DNA of 64,000 nt from Lachnospiraceae bacterium (GCA_017511045.1 JAFWLM010000120.1:1-64000), one strand, 5' to 3'; shown: positions 43,244-51,520, counted from the stretch's first letter. The notes: a model not told the origin generated them from the sequence alone. A program made the numbers and translations.

Positions 43244-43256
43244 TCAGGAGGGAATC

Positions 43257-43769
43257 ATGAAGATTTTGATTTTAAACGGCAGCCCGCATCCGAATGGAAA
43301 TACGAAGGCGCTGACGGAGGCTTTTACTAAAGGCGCGGAGAGCGCTGGCCATGAAGTGGTCGAGTTTATGGTCGGGAGCATGAACATCAAGCCTTGCCTT
43401 GGTTGTGACTGGTGCCACACCAAAGGTGAAGGAAAGTGCATCCAGAAGGATGATATGGAGAAGATCTATGAGGTGCTTGATGTAGCGGACATGATCGTGT
43501 TTGCGTCGCCGGTCCACTATCTCGGATTCACTGGTCCGCTGCAGACGACGCTCGCCAGATTCCATGCACCGTTTAAACCAAAGGCTGCAAAGAACGCGCT
43601 GATCTTAAGTTCCAATTCGCCGAACGTGTTTGCCGCTATTGAGACTCTGTACAAAGGCAACGTGGGCTTCTTCGGTGCGGAGGATATGGGCATCAAAGAA
43701 GTGGTCGGTGCGGACAATAAGTCGGAGACCGTATTGAAGGATCTTGAGGCGTTTGGCGCTTCGCTGTAA
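43257..43769 (+). CDS. Flavodoxin-like NAD(P)H-dependent FMN reductase (paralog)
   Basis: 170 residues from ATG 43257 (AGGAGGG 6 bases upstream); upstream codons belong to the preceding gene's end. It is very similar to the protein at 41655: ILNGSPHPNGNTKALTEAFT, GCDWCHTKGEGKCIQKDDM and SPVHYLGFTGPLQTT are nearly shared. The pair probably arose by duplication and inversion around the amidohydrolase gene. Its last codons are copied in a 31-bp tandem duplication just after the stop. Confidence 0.9.
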   Translation: MKILILNGSPHPNGNTKALTEAFTKGAESAGHEVVEFMVGSMNIKPCLGCDWCHTKGEGKCIQKDDMEKIYEVLDVADMIVFASPVHYLGFTGPLQTTLARFHAPFKPKAAKNALILSSNSPNVFAAIETLYKGNVGFFGAEDMGIKEVVGADNKSETVLKDLEAFGASL

Positions 43770-43803
43770 AGATCTCGAGGCGTTTGGCGCTTCACTGATG
43801 TAA
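43740..43803 (+). repeat. Tandem duplication of the flavoprotein gene's 3' end
   Basis: GATCTTGAGGCGTTTGGCGC (43740) recurs as GATCTCGAGGCGTTTGGCGC (43771), 31 bp apart, carrying the last codons. Length is not a multiple of three, so the copy is out of frame. Confidence 0.75.
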
Positions 43804-43897
43804 GAGGATGCAGGGGCGGCTCCTGCATCTTTATTAATAAGAATATGCTATAATGACATTTACACGTTTTAGATAACACGCAGTAAAGGAGACTCGT

Positions 43898-44728
43898 ATG
43901 AGAATTGCAGTAACACATGATAACGGAGAGGTGTTCCAGCATTTTGGACACTCGGAGGAGTTTAAGGTTTATGAAGTGGAAGATGGAGTCGTCAAATCTT
44001 CGGAAGTGATTGGTCCGGAAGGAAGCGGACATGGAGCATTGGCAGCAATGCTGGACGATAAGGCGATCGACGTTCTGATCTGTGGCGGCATTGGCGGCGG
44101 CGCGCAGACTGCTTTGGAAGAAAGAGGAATCGAGCTCTGCGCAGGCGCATCCGGAAGCGCGGATGAAGCTGTTGAAGCATATCTGCGCGGAGAGCTGATC
44201 AATACAGGTGCCAATTGCGATCATCATGGTGAGGACCATGACTGTTCTGATCATGACTGCGGAAGCTGCGGAGGCTGTCACGGCGCTCCGGCTTTCACCG
44301 GTAAAAATGTCGGGAAGACCTGCCGCACCCATTACAGAGGTACGTTTAATGACGGCACTCAGTTTGATTCGTCTTATGATCGCGGGGAGCCGCTGGAGTT
44401 TGTCTGCGGTGCCGGGATGATGATCCAGGGATTTGATGCGGCTGTTGCAAATATGGAAGTCGGCGAAACGGTCGAGGTTCACCTGATGCCTTCCGAAGCG
44501 TATGGGGAAACTAATCCGGATGCGATCTTTACTGTTGAGATTGCATCGATGCCGGGCGCTGAGGATGTCGAAGTTGACCAGCAGGTCTACCTTCAGAATA
44601 TGTATGGCCAGCCTGTTCCTGTGAAAGTGATCGCAAAGGATGATAAAACGATCACCTTTGACGCGAACCATGAGATGGCCGGAAAAGAACTCAACTTCAC
44701 GATCGAGCTCGTAGAGGTTTTGGATTAA
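43898..44728 (+). CDS. NifX-like cofactor-binding domain fused to an FKBP-type isomerase
   Basis: 276 residues. Residues 1-105 (MRIAVTHDNGEVFQHFGHSE ... CGGIGGGAQTALEERGIEL) match dinitrogenase iron-molybdenum cofactor-binding domains. Residues about 107-127 are a His/Cys-rich linker (CDHHGEDHDCSDHDCGSCGG), fit for metal binding. Residues about 145-276 are a SlyD-like FKBP isomerase (TCRTHYRGTFNDGTQFDSSY; GEPLEFVCGAGMMIQGFDAA) with the insert-in-flap domain. SlyD proteins bind nickel and help fold metalloproteins. The fusion suggests a metal-handling chaperone. AAAGGAG precedes the ATG. No nitrogenase genes are seen. Confidence 0.85.
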   Translation: MRIAVTHDNGEVFQHFGHSEEFKVYEVEDGVVKSSEVIGPEGSGHGALAAMLDDKAIDVLICGGIGGGAQTALEERGIELCAGASGSADEAVEAYLRGELINTGANCDHHGEDHDCSDHDCGSCGGCHGAPAFTGKNVGKTCRTHYRGTFNDGTQFDSSYDRGEPLEFVCGAGMMIQGFDAAVANMEVGETVEVHLMPSEAYGETNPDAIFTVEIASMPGAEDVEVDQQVYLQNMYGQPVPVKVIAKDDKTITFDANHEMAGKELNFTIELVEVLD

Positions 44729-44734
44729 ATGAAA

Positions 44735-44776
44735 TGAGGCAGGGAAGGGCTCAGCTTGCCGTCCCCTGTCTCTAAT
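44735..44776. repeat. REP-like hairpin, copy 8 (extended)
   Basis: GAGGCAGGG ... CCCTGTCTC arms enclosing AAGGGCTCAGCTTGCCGT, the same insert type as copy 3. Confidence 0.7.
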
Positions 44777-44799
44777 TACATTTTTAAGGAGGACTGAAC

Positions 44800-45363
44800 A
44801 TGAGAACAAAACTGAATTTGACTGAAGGCATTTTCCCGATGCCGGTACTGATGGTTGCAACGTATAACGAAGACGGCAGCGTCAATGTTATGAATGCGGC
44901 ATGGGGAACCATGCAGGAGCGCGGAACTGTCGCTTTGAACCTGACGGAAACTCACAAGACTGTAAAGAATATCAAAGCGCGGAAGGCATTCACAGTAAGT
45001 ATTGCAGATGCTGCGCATCTTACTGAAGCGGATTACTTCGGCGTTGAATCCGGGAACAAGGTTCCAGACAAGTTTGCCAAGAGCGGCCTTACTGCGAGCA
45101 AGGCGGAATGCGTAGACGCACCGGTCATCAATGAATTTCCGATCTGCCTCGAGTGCGAGTTTATTGAATATCAGAATAACGAATATGGCTGCGGCGTCAT
45201 CGGAAAAGTTGTAAATATTACTGCGGATGAAAAGGTGATGGTCGATGGAAAAATCGATATGACTCTTGTTGACGCAATTGCCTTTGACCCGTATACCCAC
45301 GGCTATTACAGAGTATCCGAACGCGTCGGAGAAGCTTTTAAGGATGGCTTGAAGCTGAAATAA
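44800..45363 (+). CDS. Flavin reductase-family protein
   Basis: 187 residues in the split-barrel flavin reductase family: FPMPVLMVATYNEDGSVNVMNAAW and the FTVSIADAAHLTEADYFG segment. It binds FMN and probably reduces it or passes electrons. AAGGAGGAC precedes the ATG; a six-base gap to the rhodanese gene suggests cotranscription. A shorter relative is at 5507. Confidence 0.88.
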   Translation: MRTKLNLTEGIFPMPVLMVATYNEDGSVNVMNAAWGTMQERGTVALNLTETHKTVKNIKARKAFTVSIADAAHLTEADYFGVESGNKVPDKFAKSGLTASKAECVDAPVINEFPICLECEFIEYQNNEYGCGVIGKVVNITADEKVMVDGKIDMTLVDAIAFDPYTHGYYRVSERVGEAFKDGLKLK

Positions 45364-45368
45364 AAACA

Positions 45369-45659
45369 ATGTTTGATAATATTAATAAAGGATTAGAAGA
45401 GTATAAGAGCACGCCGGGCGCGGTGCTGGTTGATGTAAGAGAGCCGGATGAATTTGCTTCCGGCCATATTCCGGGTGCGGTGAATCTGCCGATGTCCGGG
45501 ATTCAGAATGTATCTTTTTCAAAAGACACAGTGATGTTTATTTACTGCTTGCGCGGTTCGCGGAGCATGCGTGCTGTCGGCATCCTGAAGAAAATGGGTT
45601 ATCAGAATGTGAAGAGCATCGGCGGCATCAACCGGTATCAGGGAGAGATCGAGAAATAA
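45369..45659 (+). CDS. Single-domain rhodanese
   Basis: 96 residues. LVDVREPDEFASGHIPGAVNLP leads to the active Cys in FIYCLRGSRS, an R-rich loop that binds thiosulfate or a persulfide. It would transfer sulfane sulfur. It follows the flavin reductase gene by five bases without its own clear ribosome site. A truncated relative lies at 28998. Confidence 0.92.
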   Translation: MFDNINKGLEEYKSTPGAVLVDVREPDEFASGHIPGAVNLPMSGIQNVSFSKDTVMFIYCLRGSRSMRAVGILKKMGYQNVKSIGGINRYQGEIEK

Positions 45660-45689
45660 CGGCAGTGCGAACTGTTTTGTAAAATCGAA

Positions 45690-45840
45690 GGAGGCACAAC
45701 CGCAAAAATCGTGCATCGGAAATGTGAAATGCACGAAAATCACGGATGTGCCTCCTTTTATGTGTTCAAAAACAGTACCAACCGTGATTTTTGTTCATTC
45801 TATGGGCGGGAAAGGAGGCACAACCGTCAAAAACGTGCAT
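45690..45840. repeat. Large imperfect hairpin element (family C)
   Basis: GGAGGCACAACCG (45690) and CGGATGTGCCTCC (45743) form an outer stem with an inner CGTGCAT/ATGCACG stem around a 12-base loop, followed by TTTTA. A half copy of the left side occurs at 45814-45840 (GGAGGCACAACCG ... CGTGCAT) and a right-side fragment at 45781. No gene lies in 45660-45923. Confidence 0.75.
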
Positions 45841-45923
45841 CTTCAAAATGGTTCAATCCTGTGGCGACATAATCAATAGTTTTATATTATAATGAGCAAG
45901 AAAAAAGGAGACAGGAGGAAAAC

Positions 45924-46475
45924 ATGAATTGTGAAGAAGAAAGAGTCGATATGCGGCTTATGACACCGGAAGAAACGGAACTTGGAAGAAAACAGGCGCA
46001 GCAGATCCATCGCTTGAATCATGCGCTCCCAATGACTCCTGAATATGCAGAAGCCTTGAAGGATCTTTTTGGGGAGAACCTGGGAGAGGGCAGCTATGTT
46101 GCGGCTCCGATCAACGGGGCAGCGTTGGACAGGCTGAAGATCGGAAAGAATATTTATATCAATACCAATTGTTTGGCGATGTCGAGAGGTGGGGTCACGA
46201 TCGAAGATGACGTCATGATCGCGGCGAATGCTTCGCTGATCTCCAATAACCATGACCCTTATGACCGCCAGGTCCTGACTTGCAAGCCGGTCCTGATTCA
46301 GAAGGGTGCTTGGATCGGCGCTGGCGCAACAGTCCTGCCGGGTGTTTCGGTCGGGAAGTACGCAATCGTAGCAGCGTCAGCAGTCGTAACCAAAGACGTT
46401 CCGGACTACGCAGTCGTTGCAGGGTCCCCGGCAAAAGTTATTAAGATGCTGGATCCGGAGAAGTTTGAAAAATAA
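45924..46475 (+). CDS. Hexapeptide acetyltransferase, maltose/galactoside-type
   Basis: 183 residues. The C-terminal left-handed beta helix is shown by hexapeptide repeats ([41 protein letters not shown]) and the acetyl-CoA site NNHDP. It transfers acetyl from acetyl-CoA to a sugar or other hydroxyl. AGGAGG precedes the ATG. It lies 12 bases upstream of the DNA polymerase IV gene. Confidence 0.92.
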   Translation: MNCEEERVDMRLMTPEETELGRKQAQQIHRLNHALPMTPEYAEALKDLFGENLGEGSYVAAPINGAALDRLKIGKNIYINTNCLAMSRGGVTIEDDVMIAANASLISNNHDPYDRQVLTCKPVLIQKGAWIGAGATVLPGVSVGKYAIVAASAVVTKDVPDYAVVAGSPAKVIKMLDPEKFEK

Positions 46476-46487
46476 AAAGGAGACACG

Positions 46488-47705
46488 TTGGATCAGATCA
46501 TCATTCATGTGGATATGGACGCTTTTTATGCCTCCGTGGAGATGCGGGATGATCCTTCGCTCCGTGGGAAGCCGCTGATCATCGGCTCACTTCCGAACGA
46601 GCGGGGTGTGGTCGCGACCTGCAGCTATGAGGCACGGCCGTTCGGCGTGCGCTCCGGGATGAACATCAAAGAGGCGTACCGACTCTGTCCGCAGGGGATC
46701 TACATGCATCCGAACATGGACAAATACCGCGCCGTCTCCAACCAGCTTCATGAAATCTGGAACACCTACGCGACGGTCTCCGAGCGGATCGCGTTTGACG
46801 AGGCCTACCTGGATGTGACAGAGCAGGCGAAGGACTTTGAAGGCGCGCGAAGGATCGGTCATCTGATCAAGCAGCGGACACTCGATGAGATCGGGCTCAC
46901 CTGTTCCGTCGGAGTAGCGTATTCGAAAACGGCAGCCAAGACTGCAAGCGAAGAGAAAAAGCCAAACGGCTATTTTGAAATTCCGACAGCGGAAGACTTT
47001 GTGAAACTGATCATCGATAGAGATGTGCGCGTGCTTTACACGGTCGGTGAGAGCACTGCGGACAAGCTGTATTCTTCCGGCATCCACACTGTGCGCGACA
47101 TTCAGGAGAATCCGGAAGAAGTTGTGCGGCTCTTAGGCAAGCAGGGGCGTTGGATCGTGGACATTGCCAATGGAATCGATGACAGAAAGGTGACGCCATA
47201 CCGGCCGGAAGATGCGAAGTCGATCAGCCGTGAAGTGACGTTCCAAAAAGATGTCAATGATTACGAGCTTCTGAAAGATGTGCTCTTGCTGCTTGCGTTG
47301 TGTGTGGAGTATCGGGCGAAGCGCTACGGACTCCATGGAAACGGCGTTTCCTTAAAACTGACTTATGCCAATATGAAGGGGATCACGCGTTCGCGGCTTA
47401 CAAGTCCCTGCGATAATGCAGTCATGATCTATAAGGAAGCTGCCAGCCTGCTGGATACTGTCGATAGGAGGTCGGTCAGGCTGATCGGTGCCGGTATTTA
47501 TAACCTGGCCGGCGAGGAGGGCAGACAGCTGACACTCGATGATATTGCAAGCGGTGCGAAAGAAAAAAGAGATGCAGAGCTGCATCAGTTGCTTGTGGAA
47601 CTAGGTCAGAAATATCAGCTTGATTTCGAGGGAAACATCGAGAAGCTTTATCACTATGAGACACTCCACAAGACGGTGGAATATATGAGGAAGCACCGCA
47701 AGTGA
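46488..47705 (+). CDS. dinB: DNA polymerase IV (Y family)
   Basis: 405 residues from a TTG start with AAAGGAGAC upstream. IIIHVDMDAFYASVEMRDDP, SYEARPFGVRSGM and YLDVTEQ show the Y-family active site Asp/Glu residues; the little-finger domain follows (residues about 245-345). Error-prone bypass of damaged DNA. Usual length 350-420. No SOS box was identified. Confidence 0.95.
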   Translation: MDQIIIHVDMDAFYASVEMRDDPSLRGKPLIIGSLPNERGVVATCSYEARPFGVRSGMNIKEAYRLCPQGIYMHPNMDKYRAVSNQLHEIWNTYATVSERIAFDEAYLDVTEQAKDFEGARRIGHLIKQRTLDEIGLTCSVGVAYSKTAAKTASEEKKPNGYFEIPTAEDFVKLIIDRDVRVLYTVGESTADKLYSSGIHTVRDIQENPEEVVRLLGKQGRWIVDIANGIDDRKVTPYRPEDAKSISREVTFQKDVNDYELLKDVLLLLALCVEYRAKRYGLHGNGVSLKLTYANMKGITRSRLTSPCDNAVMIYKEAASLLDTVDRRSVRLIGAGIYNLAGEEGRQLTLDDIASGAKEKRDAELHQLLVELGQKYQLDFEGNIEKLYHYETLHKTVEYMRKHRK

Positions 47706-47798
47706 AACGCAGTTGACTTTCCGCTTTTAACAACGTATTATTTTATTGGAAATGGTGCTACCGATAGACGGTCAGCCCGAATATAAAAAGTCAATTAG

Positions 47799-47835
47799 AA
47801 ATGACCGTTATCCGTGCAAGGGGCGGTCATTTCTG
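47799..47835 (+). terminator. Hairpin at the end of the polymerase gene
   Basis: AGAAATGACCG-N15-CGGTCATTTCT-type stem followed by GTGTATAG, about 100 bases after the stop. It also lies downstream of the toxin-like gene on the other strand and may end both. Confidence 0.6.
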
Positions 47836-47846
47836 TGTATAGAAAA

Positions 47847-47927
47847 CTATCTTTTGCCGATGCTGTAACCGGCAACGAAGCAGGTCAGTGCGAAACTGAT
47901 AACTGCTATTATGTCAATTACACTCAT
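47847..47927 (-). CDS. Small hydrophobic peptide, candidate type I toxin
   Basis: 26 residues: MSVIDIIAVISFALTCFVAG then YSIGKR, one membrane span with a basic C-terminus, the size and shape of type I toxins. GGAGGG lies 9 bases before the ATG. A good promoter upstream, a long 5' leader with a GGAGGGACTGTGACCCTCC hairpin, and long inverted repeats at the two ends of the predicted mRNA (47754-47778 and 47990-48021) fit toxin mRNAs that are locked by long-range pairing. An antisense RNA was not located. It lies alone between dinB and a HAD gene. Confidence 0.6.
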   Translation of the reverse strand: MSVIDIIAVISFALTCFVAGYSIGKR

Positions 47928-48027
47928 TGGCTCAGCCCTCCTTTCATAGATTTTTCTATACAATCGGAGGGTCACAGTCCCTCCGTAGAGGGCTAACCGC
48001 CTACCGTTCTAAGGTAGCACCGAGAGC

Positions 48028-48056
48028 ATTGTAGCATCTGATTATTTATTTAACAA
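48028..48056 (-). promoter_or_regulatory. Sigma-A promoter of the toxin-like gene
   Basis: Minus strand TTGTTA (48051-48056), 17-base spacer, TACAAT (48028-48033). The start of transcription would be near 48021, the edge of the inverted repeat. Confidence 0.6.
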
Positions 48057-48130
48057 ACGTATACATAAAATAAGTGAAAAAAGTTTAGTATACAGTACAT
48101 TTCCCCAAAAATAATATATAATCAACCTAT

Positions 48131-48796
48131 ATGAACATCACAAAATCGGACAACAGAATCAAGGCGGTCATCTTTGATCTGGATGGAACGCTGGCGGACA
48201 CGGAGAAGTTTTATCAGATTGCGTGGCCGGAGGCGGTGGCGCACTTCGGATACAAGATGGAGCCGTGGCAGGCGCTGGCGGTACGCTCGCTGGGCAGGCC
48301 ATTCGCTGAACAAAGCTTTAAGGAATGGTTCGGCGAGGAGTTTCCATATTGGGATGTGCGCGGATACCGCAAGGATCTGATCGCAAAAATGCTAAAAGAG
48401 AACGGGATCCCGTTGAAGCCCGGTGCGATCGAGCTGCTTGAATATTTGAAAAAAGAAAAGATCACGATCGCGCTTGCAACAGCCAACGACCTGCAGAGGG
48501 CAACGGCAAAACTGGAGATGGCAGGGATACTGGAATATTTCGACCACATCATCTGCGCAGAAATGGTCAAGCAGGGAAAGCCCGCGCCGGATATCTACCG
48601 TTACGCATGCGAAGAATTAGGACTGAAACCGGAGCAGACCTTTGCGGTGGAAGATTCACCGAATGGCGTGAAGAGCGCATATGGTGCAGGATGCAAAGTG
48701 ATCATGGTTCCGGATCTTTCTGAACCGGATGAAGAGTTGGAGAAGATGCTTTTCGCCTGCTGCAGAACGCTGACGGATATTGAGGATTTGTTGTAA
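48131..48796 (+). CDS. HAD-family phosphatase, PGM/phosphoglycolate-type
   Basis: 221 residues. VIFDLDGTLADTE (nucleophile Asp, motif I), ALATAND (motif II), KPAPDIYRYA and VEDSPNG (motif IV) define the family of phosphatases and sugar-phosphate mutases. No ribosome site lies before the ATG; instead TATAAT (48117-48122) ends 8 bases upstream, so a leaderless mRNA is possible. A 28-bp tandem duplication repeats its last codons after the stop. Confidence 0.92.
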   Translation: MNITKSDNRIKAVIFDLDGTLADTEKFYQIAWPEAVAHFGYKMEPWQALAVRSLGRPFAEQSFKEWFGEEFPYWDVRGYRKDLIAKMLKENGIPLKPGAIELLEYLKKEKITIALATANDLQRATAKLEMAGILEYFDHIICAEMVKQGKPAPDIYRYACEELGLKPEQTFAVEDSPNGVKSAYGAGCKVIMVPDLSEPDEELEKMLFACCRTLTDIEDLL

Positions 48797-48824
48797 GCTG
48801 ACGGATATTAAAGATTTGCTGTAA
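48769..48824 (+). repeat. Tandem duplication of the HAD gene's 3' end
   Basis: Two 28-bp units, 48769-48796 and 48797-48824, three mismatches, both ending in the stop codon. Same kind of event as at 43740. Confidence 0.8.
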
Positions 48825-48837
48825 GAGGAAGATCATT

Positions 48838-49464
48838 GTGAGAGATTCCAACGGGAAACTGAATAACAGCGGAAAGCTTGCAGTACTGGTCATTTCGGTT
48901 TTATTCGCGGTGGCTGTGATTGGCGTTGGCGCAACCATGATCTATCAGAAGAGCGGCTTCCGCGGAACATACAATAAGGCAGTCCAACTGGCGATCGATG
49001 GAGAATACAGCGAAGCGGAAGAATTGTTTCAGTCCATTGAGGAACATCATTACAAGGACACGGATGCGTTCATCGTCTTTTGCCGTTCAGCCGATATGTA
49101 TTATGGCAAGGGCAATTATGAATACGGACATTCGCGGCTGGATGAGATGAACTTCGAGAATCTCACGGATGAGCAGAATGCAGTGATCGAAGATTTCAAG
49201 GCAGCACTGACCAAGGATTATAAGGCGGGGCAGAAAAAGAAGAAGTCTGAAGAGACTGCAACTACCAAGCCCGCGCCGGAAACGACAAAACCCGAGCCGG
49301 CCACCACAAAAACTTACCAGGAGCCGACGACAAAGAAACCTTCGACAAATAAGGATCCATACGGCGCAAACGAGTTCGCGCACCCGGATGATTTCTACTA
49401 CGACCATGTCGATGACTTCTGGGATTATGAGGAAGCAGAAGACTATTTTTATGAAAATCATTAA
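48838..49464 (+). CDS. Membrane-anchored TPR-like protein with Thr/Pro-rich linker
   Basis: 208 residues from GTG (AGGAAG upstream). One span near the N-terminus (LAVLVISVLFAVAVIGVGATMIY), then a helical pair with TYNKAVQLAIDGEYSEAEELF, similar to tetratricopeptide repeats, then a Thr/Pro/Lys linker and an acidic, aromatic tail (HPDDFYYDHVDDFWDYEEAE). It would sit outside the cell. It overlaps the next gene by 14 bases, so the two are coupled. Function unknown. Confidence 0.75.
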   Translation: MRDSNGKLNNSGKLAVLVISVLFAVAVIGVGATMIYQKSGFRGTYNKAVQLAIDGEYSEAEELFQSIEEHHYKDTDAFIVFCRSADMYYGKGNYEYGHSRLDEMNFENLTDEQNAVIEDFKAALTKDYKAGQKKKKSEETATTKPAPETTKPEPATTKTYQEPTTKKPSTNKDPYGANEFAHPDDFYYDHVDDFWDYEEAEDYFYENH

Positions 49465-49972
49465 AGCAAAACCGGAAGACTATCAGAGAATCAGACTCTT
49501 TTATCATTCAGTGATCGATGCGATCCAGGGGCAGAAATACCTCCCCGGTTGGAGGAAGGATATTTATCCGGACCCGGATGATTTAAAGCAGGAAATCGCA
49601 GAGGGCTGTCTTTATTATGGCTTAGTGGATGGCGAGATGGCGGCTGCGATGGTCGTCAATCAGCAATGCCACGAAGAGTACCAAAACGCAAAGTGGAGGA
49701 TCGATGCTGCGCCGGACGAGTTCATGGTGATCCATATACTGGCTGTGCATCCCAGGTTTGGAAGGCAGGGTCTTGCGAAGGAGCTGGTGCACTTTGCGCT
49801 TGATCTTGCACGGAATGCCGGCATGAAGGCGGTGCGACTGGATGTGCTGAAAGGGAATCTGCCTGCTGAGAAACTCTATCCTGGATTGGGATTTGAATAT
49901 ATTGAAACGCGCCCCATGTTTTATGAGGATGTCGGGGTGATGGAATTTGAACTGTTTGAGTTTGGACTATAA
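49451..49972 (+). CDS. GNAT-family N-acetyltransferase
   Basis: 173 residues from ATG 49451, inside the end of the previous gene; earlier in-frame codons belong to that gene. [20 protein letters not shown] is the acetyl-CoA-binding motif (R/Q-x2-G-x-G/A). It transfers acetyl from acetyl-CoA to an amine. The substrate is unknown. An AGGAGG follows its stop for the next gene. Confidence 0.9.
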   Translation: MKIIKAKPEDYQRIRLFYHSVIDAIQGQKYLPGWRKDIYPDPDDLKQEIAEGCLYYGLVDGEMAAAMVVNQQCHEEYQNAKWRIDAAPDEFMVIHILAVHPRFGRQGLAKELVHFALDLARNAGMKAVRLDVLKGNLPAEKLYPGLGFEYIETRPMFYEDVGVMEFELFEFGL

Positions 49973-49982
49973 GGAGGAGTAT

Positions 49983-50417
49983 ATGAGCAAAACATTAGTC
50001 GCATTTTTCAGCGCATCAGGAAGAACAAGAAAGGCAGCAGAAAAGCTTGCAAAGGAGAAAGGCGCGGATCTTTATGAGATCAAGCCGGTCGTTCCTTATA
50101 CAAAGCCGGATCTGAACTGGATGGATAAGCAGTCACGTTCGTCCATTGAGATGGCTGATAAATCTTCGAGACCTGAGATCGTAGATGACGACGCACACAT
50201 CGAAGACTATGACACCATCTATCTGGGCTTTCTGATCTGGTGGTACATTGCGCCGACGATCGTGAACACCTTCCTTGAAAAATATGATTTCGCCGGAAAG
50301 AAGATCATCCTCTTTGCCACATCCGGCGGCAGCAGATGGGGAGATACCGTTGAGTATTTAAAGGGCAGCGTGGATGCAAGCTGCGTGATCGAAACATCAA
50401 CGGTGAACGGAAGGTAA
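49983..50417 (+). CDS. Flavodoxin
   Basis: 144 residues from ATG 49983 (AAGGAGGAG 4-5 bases upstream); codons before belong to the preceding gene. [19 protein letters not shown] is the phosphate-binding loop; [22 protein letters not shown] the FMN-stacking region, including Trp residues. Short electron carrier, or a quinone/NADPH reductase. It is 58 bases upstream of the metallo-hydrolase gene. Confidence 0.9.
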   Translation: MSKTLVAFFSASGRTRKAAEKLAKEKGADLYEIKPVVPYTKPDLNWMDKQSRSSIEMADKSSRPEIVDDDAHIEDYDTIYLGFLIWWYIAPTIVNTFLEKYDFAGKKIILFATSGGSRWGDTVEYLKGSVDASCVIETSTVNGR

Positions 50418-50475
50418 TCAGGTGGTGACATCCCGAGACGAGACCGGAACTGATTGAAGAAACGGAGGTTCAAAC

Positions 50476-51114
50476 ATGACAGGCAATATCAGAGTGTTTA
50501 CCCAGAGCAGTATACGGATCGAGGGTTCCTGCGGTGTGATCTATCTGGATCCGCTACATATTCCGGAGGAGTTTCATGATGCGGCCTTTATCCTGATCAC
50601 CCATAATCACGGGGACCATTTTTCCGAGGAGGATATCAAGAAAGCCGCTGCGCCGGATACGGTCCTGATCGTTCCGGAAAAGATGAAAGACCAGGCGAAT
50701 GCATTGGCTTCGTTTGTCGGAAGCATTGAGACGGTGAAGCCAGGTGAGCAGTATAGGTTTGGGGAGCTGGAGTTTGAAACGGTTGCAGCGTATAACAATA
50801 TCAAGCCGTTCCATCCGAAAAAGTCCGGCTGGGTCGGCTACATTCTGAATGTGGACGGCAGGCGGATCTATGCCGCGGGCGACACGGATGTGGTGAAGGA
50901 AAACCAGGCGGTCCGATGCGACATCGCCATGGTTCCGATCGGTGGAACATTTACAATGGATGCGAAGAAAGCGGCCGAGCTGGTCAACACGATCGGGCCG
51001 GAGATCGCGATCCCGATCCATTACGGAACAATTGTCGGTAAGCCGGCAGACGCGCAAACTTTTACATCACTGGTAAAGCCGGAGATCAAGGTAGAGCTCC
51101 TTATTGAGAAATAG
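50476..51114 (+). CDS. Metallo-beta-lactamase-fold hydrolase, UlaG-like
   Basis: 212 residues. ITHNHGDHFS gives the H-x-H-x-D-H metal site, AAGDTD the bridging Asp, and PIHYGTI the last His. YLDPLHIP and the compact size fit the UlaG-like/L-ascorbate-lactonase-like group. It hydrolyses an unknown small molecule. GGAGG lies upstream of the ATG. Confidence 0.9.
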   Translation: MTGNIRVFTQSSIRIEGSCGVIYLDPLHIPEEFHDAAFILITHNHGDHFSEEDIKKAAAPDTVLIVPEKMKDQANALASFVGSIETVKPGEQYRFGELEFETVAAYNNIKPFHPKKSGWVGYILNVDGRRIYAAGDTDVVKENQAVRCDIAMVPIGGTFTMDAKKAAELVNTIGPEIAIPIHYGTIVGKPADAQTFTSLVKPEIKVELLIEK

Positions 51115-51142
51115 CGGGGCGGAAGGATTTGTGAGGTGAAGT

Positions 51143-51520
51143 ATGAGAATATCGGTAAAGTATTCAACCATGATCGTAAATAAGTTAGAAGAATCGGTCG
51201 CCTTTTATCGTGATGTGCTTGGCTTTAGCGAGGGGTATCATGTTGATCTGCCGTTCGGCGGGATTACGATCATGAACAGCCCGGATGGTGCGAGCGTGGA
51301 ATTGATCGAGGCGCCGCAGTTTGAAACGGGTCTGTATTCGGTTGGAACGGATGTTGATGATCTGGATGAGACCCTGGAGGAACTGCGCAAGGCAGGGTGC
51401 GAGATCGAAGGGGAGATCACGCCGACTACAGTTGGAAGACAGATCTTTATCAAAGATCCGAATGGGGTCAGAATCTGCCTGATCGAGCATACGGAAGAGT
51501 ATAAAGAGAAATATCTTTAG
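51143..51520 (+). CDS. VOC/glyoxalase-family protein
   Basis: 125 residues. One paired beta-alpha-beta-beta-beta module: ESVAFYRDVLGFSEGYHVDL, EAPQFETGLYSV, DPNGVRICLIEH (metal Glu near the end). Possible roles are glyoxalase, dioxygenase or antibiotic binding. GAGGTGAAG precedes the ATG. Confidence 0.9.
   Translation: MRISVKYSTMIVNKLEESVAFYRDVLGFSEGYHVDLPFGGITIMNSPDGASVELIEAPQFETGLYSVGTDVDDLDETLEELRKAGCEIEGEITPTTVGRQIFIKDPNGVRICLIEHTEEYKEKYL

Larger units (their letters stand above)
47754..48021. repeat. Long-range inverted repeat flanking the toxin-like gene
   Basis: GGTGCTACCGATAGACGGTC at 47754 pairs with the region 47990-48021 (minus strand GGTGCTACCTTAGAACGGTA, then GGCGGTTAGCCC). Base pairing is about 18 of 25 with a bulge. 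It would join the 5' and 3' ends of a transcript of about 270 nt. Confidence 0.6.

Noticed and set aside
43517..44860. 447-codon minus-strand frame opposite the NifX-FKBP gene
   Set aside because: Codon-biased shadow; the plus-strand protein has recognisable domains and a good ribosome site.
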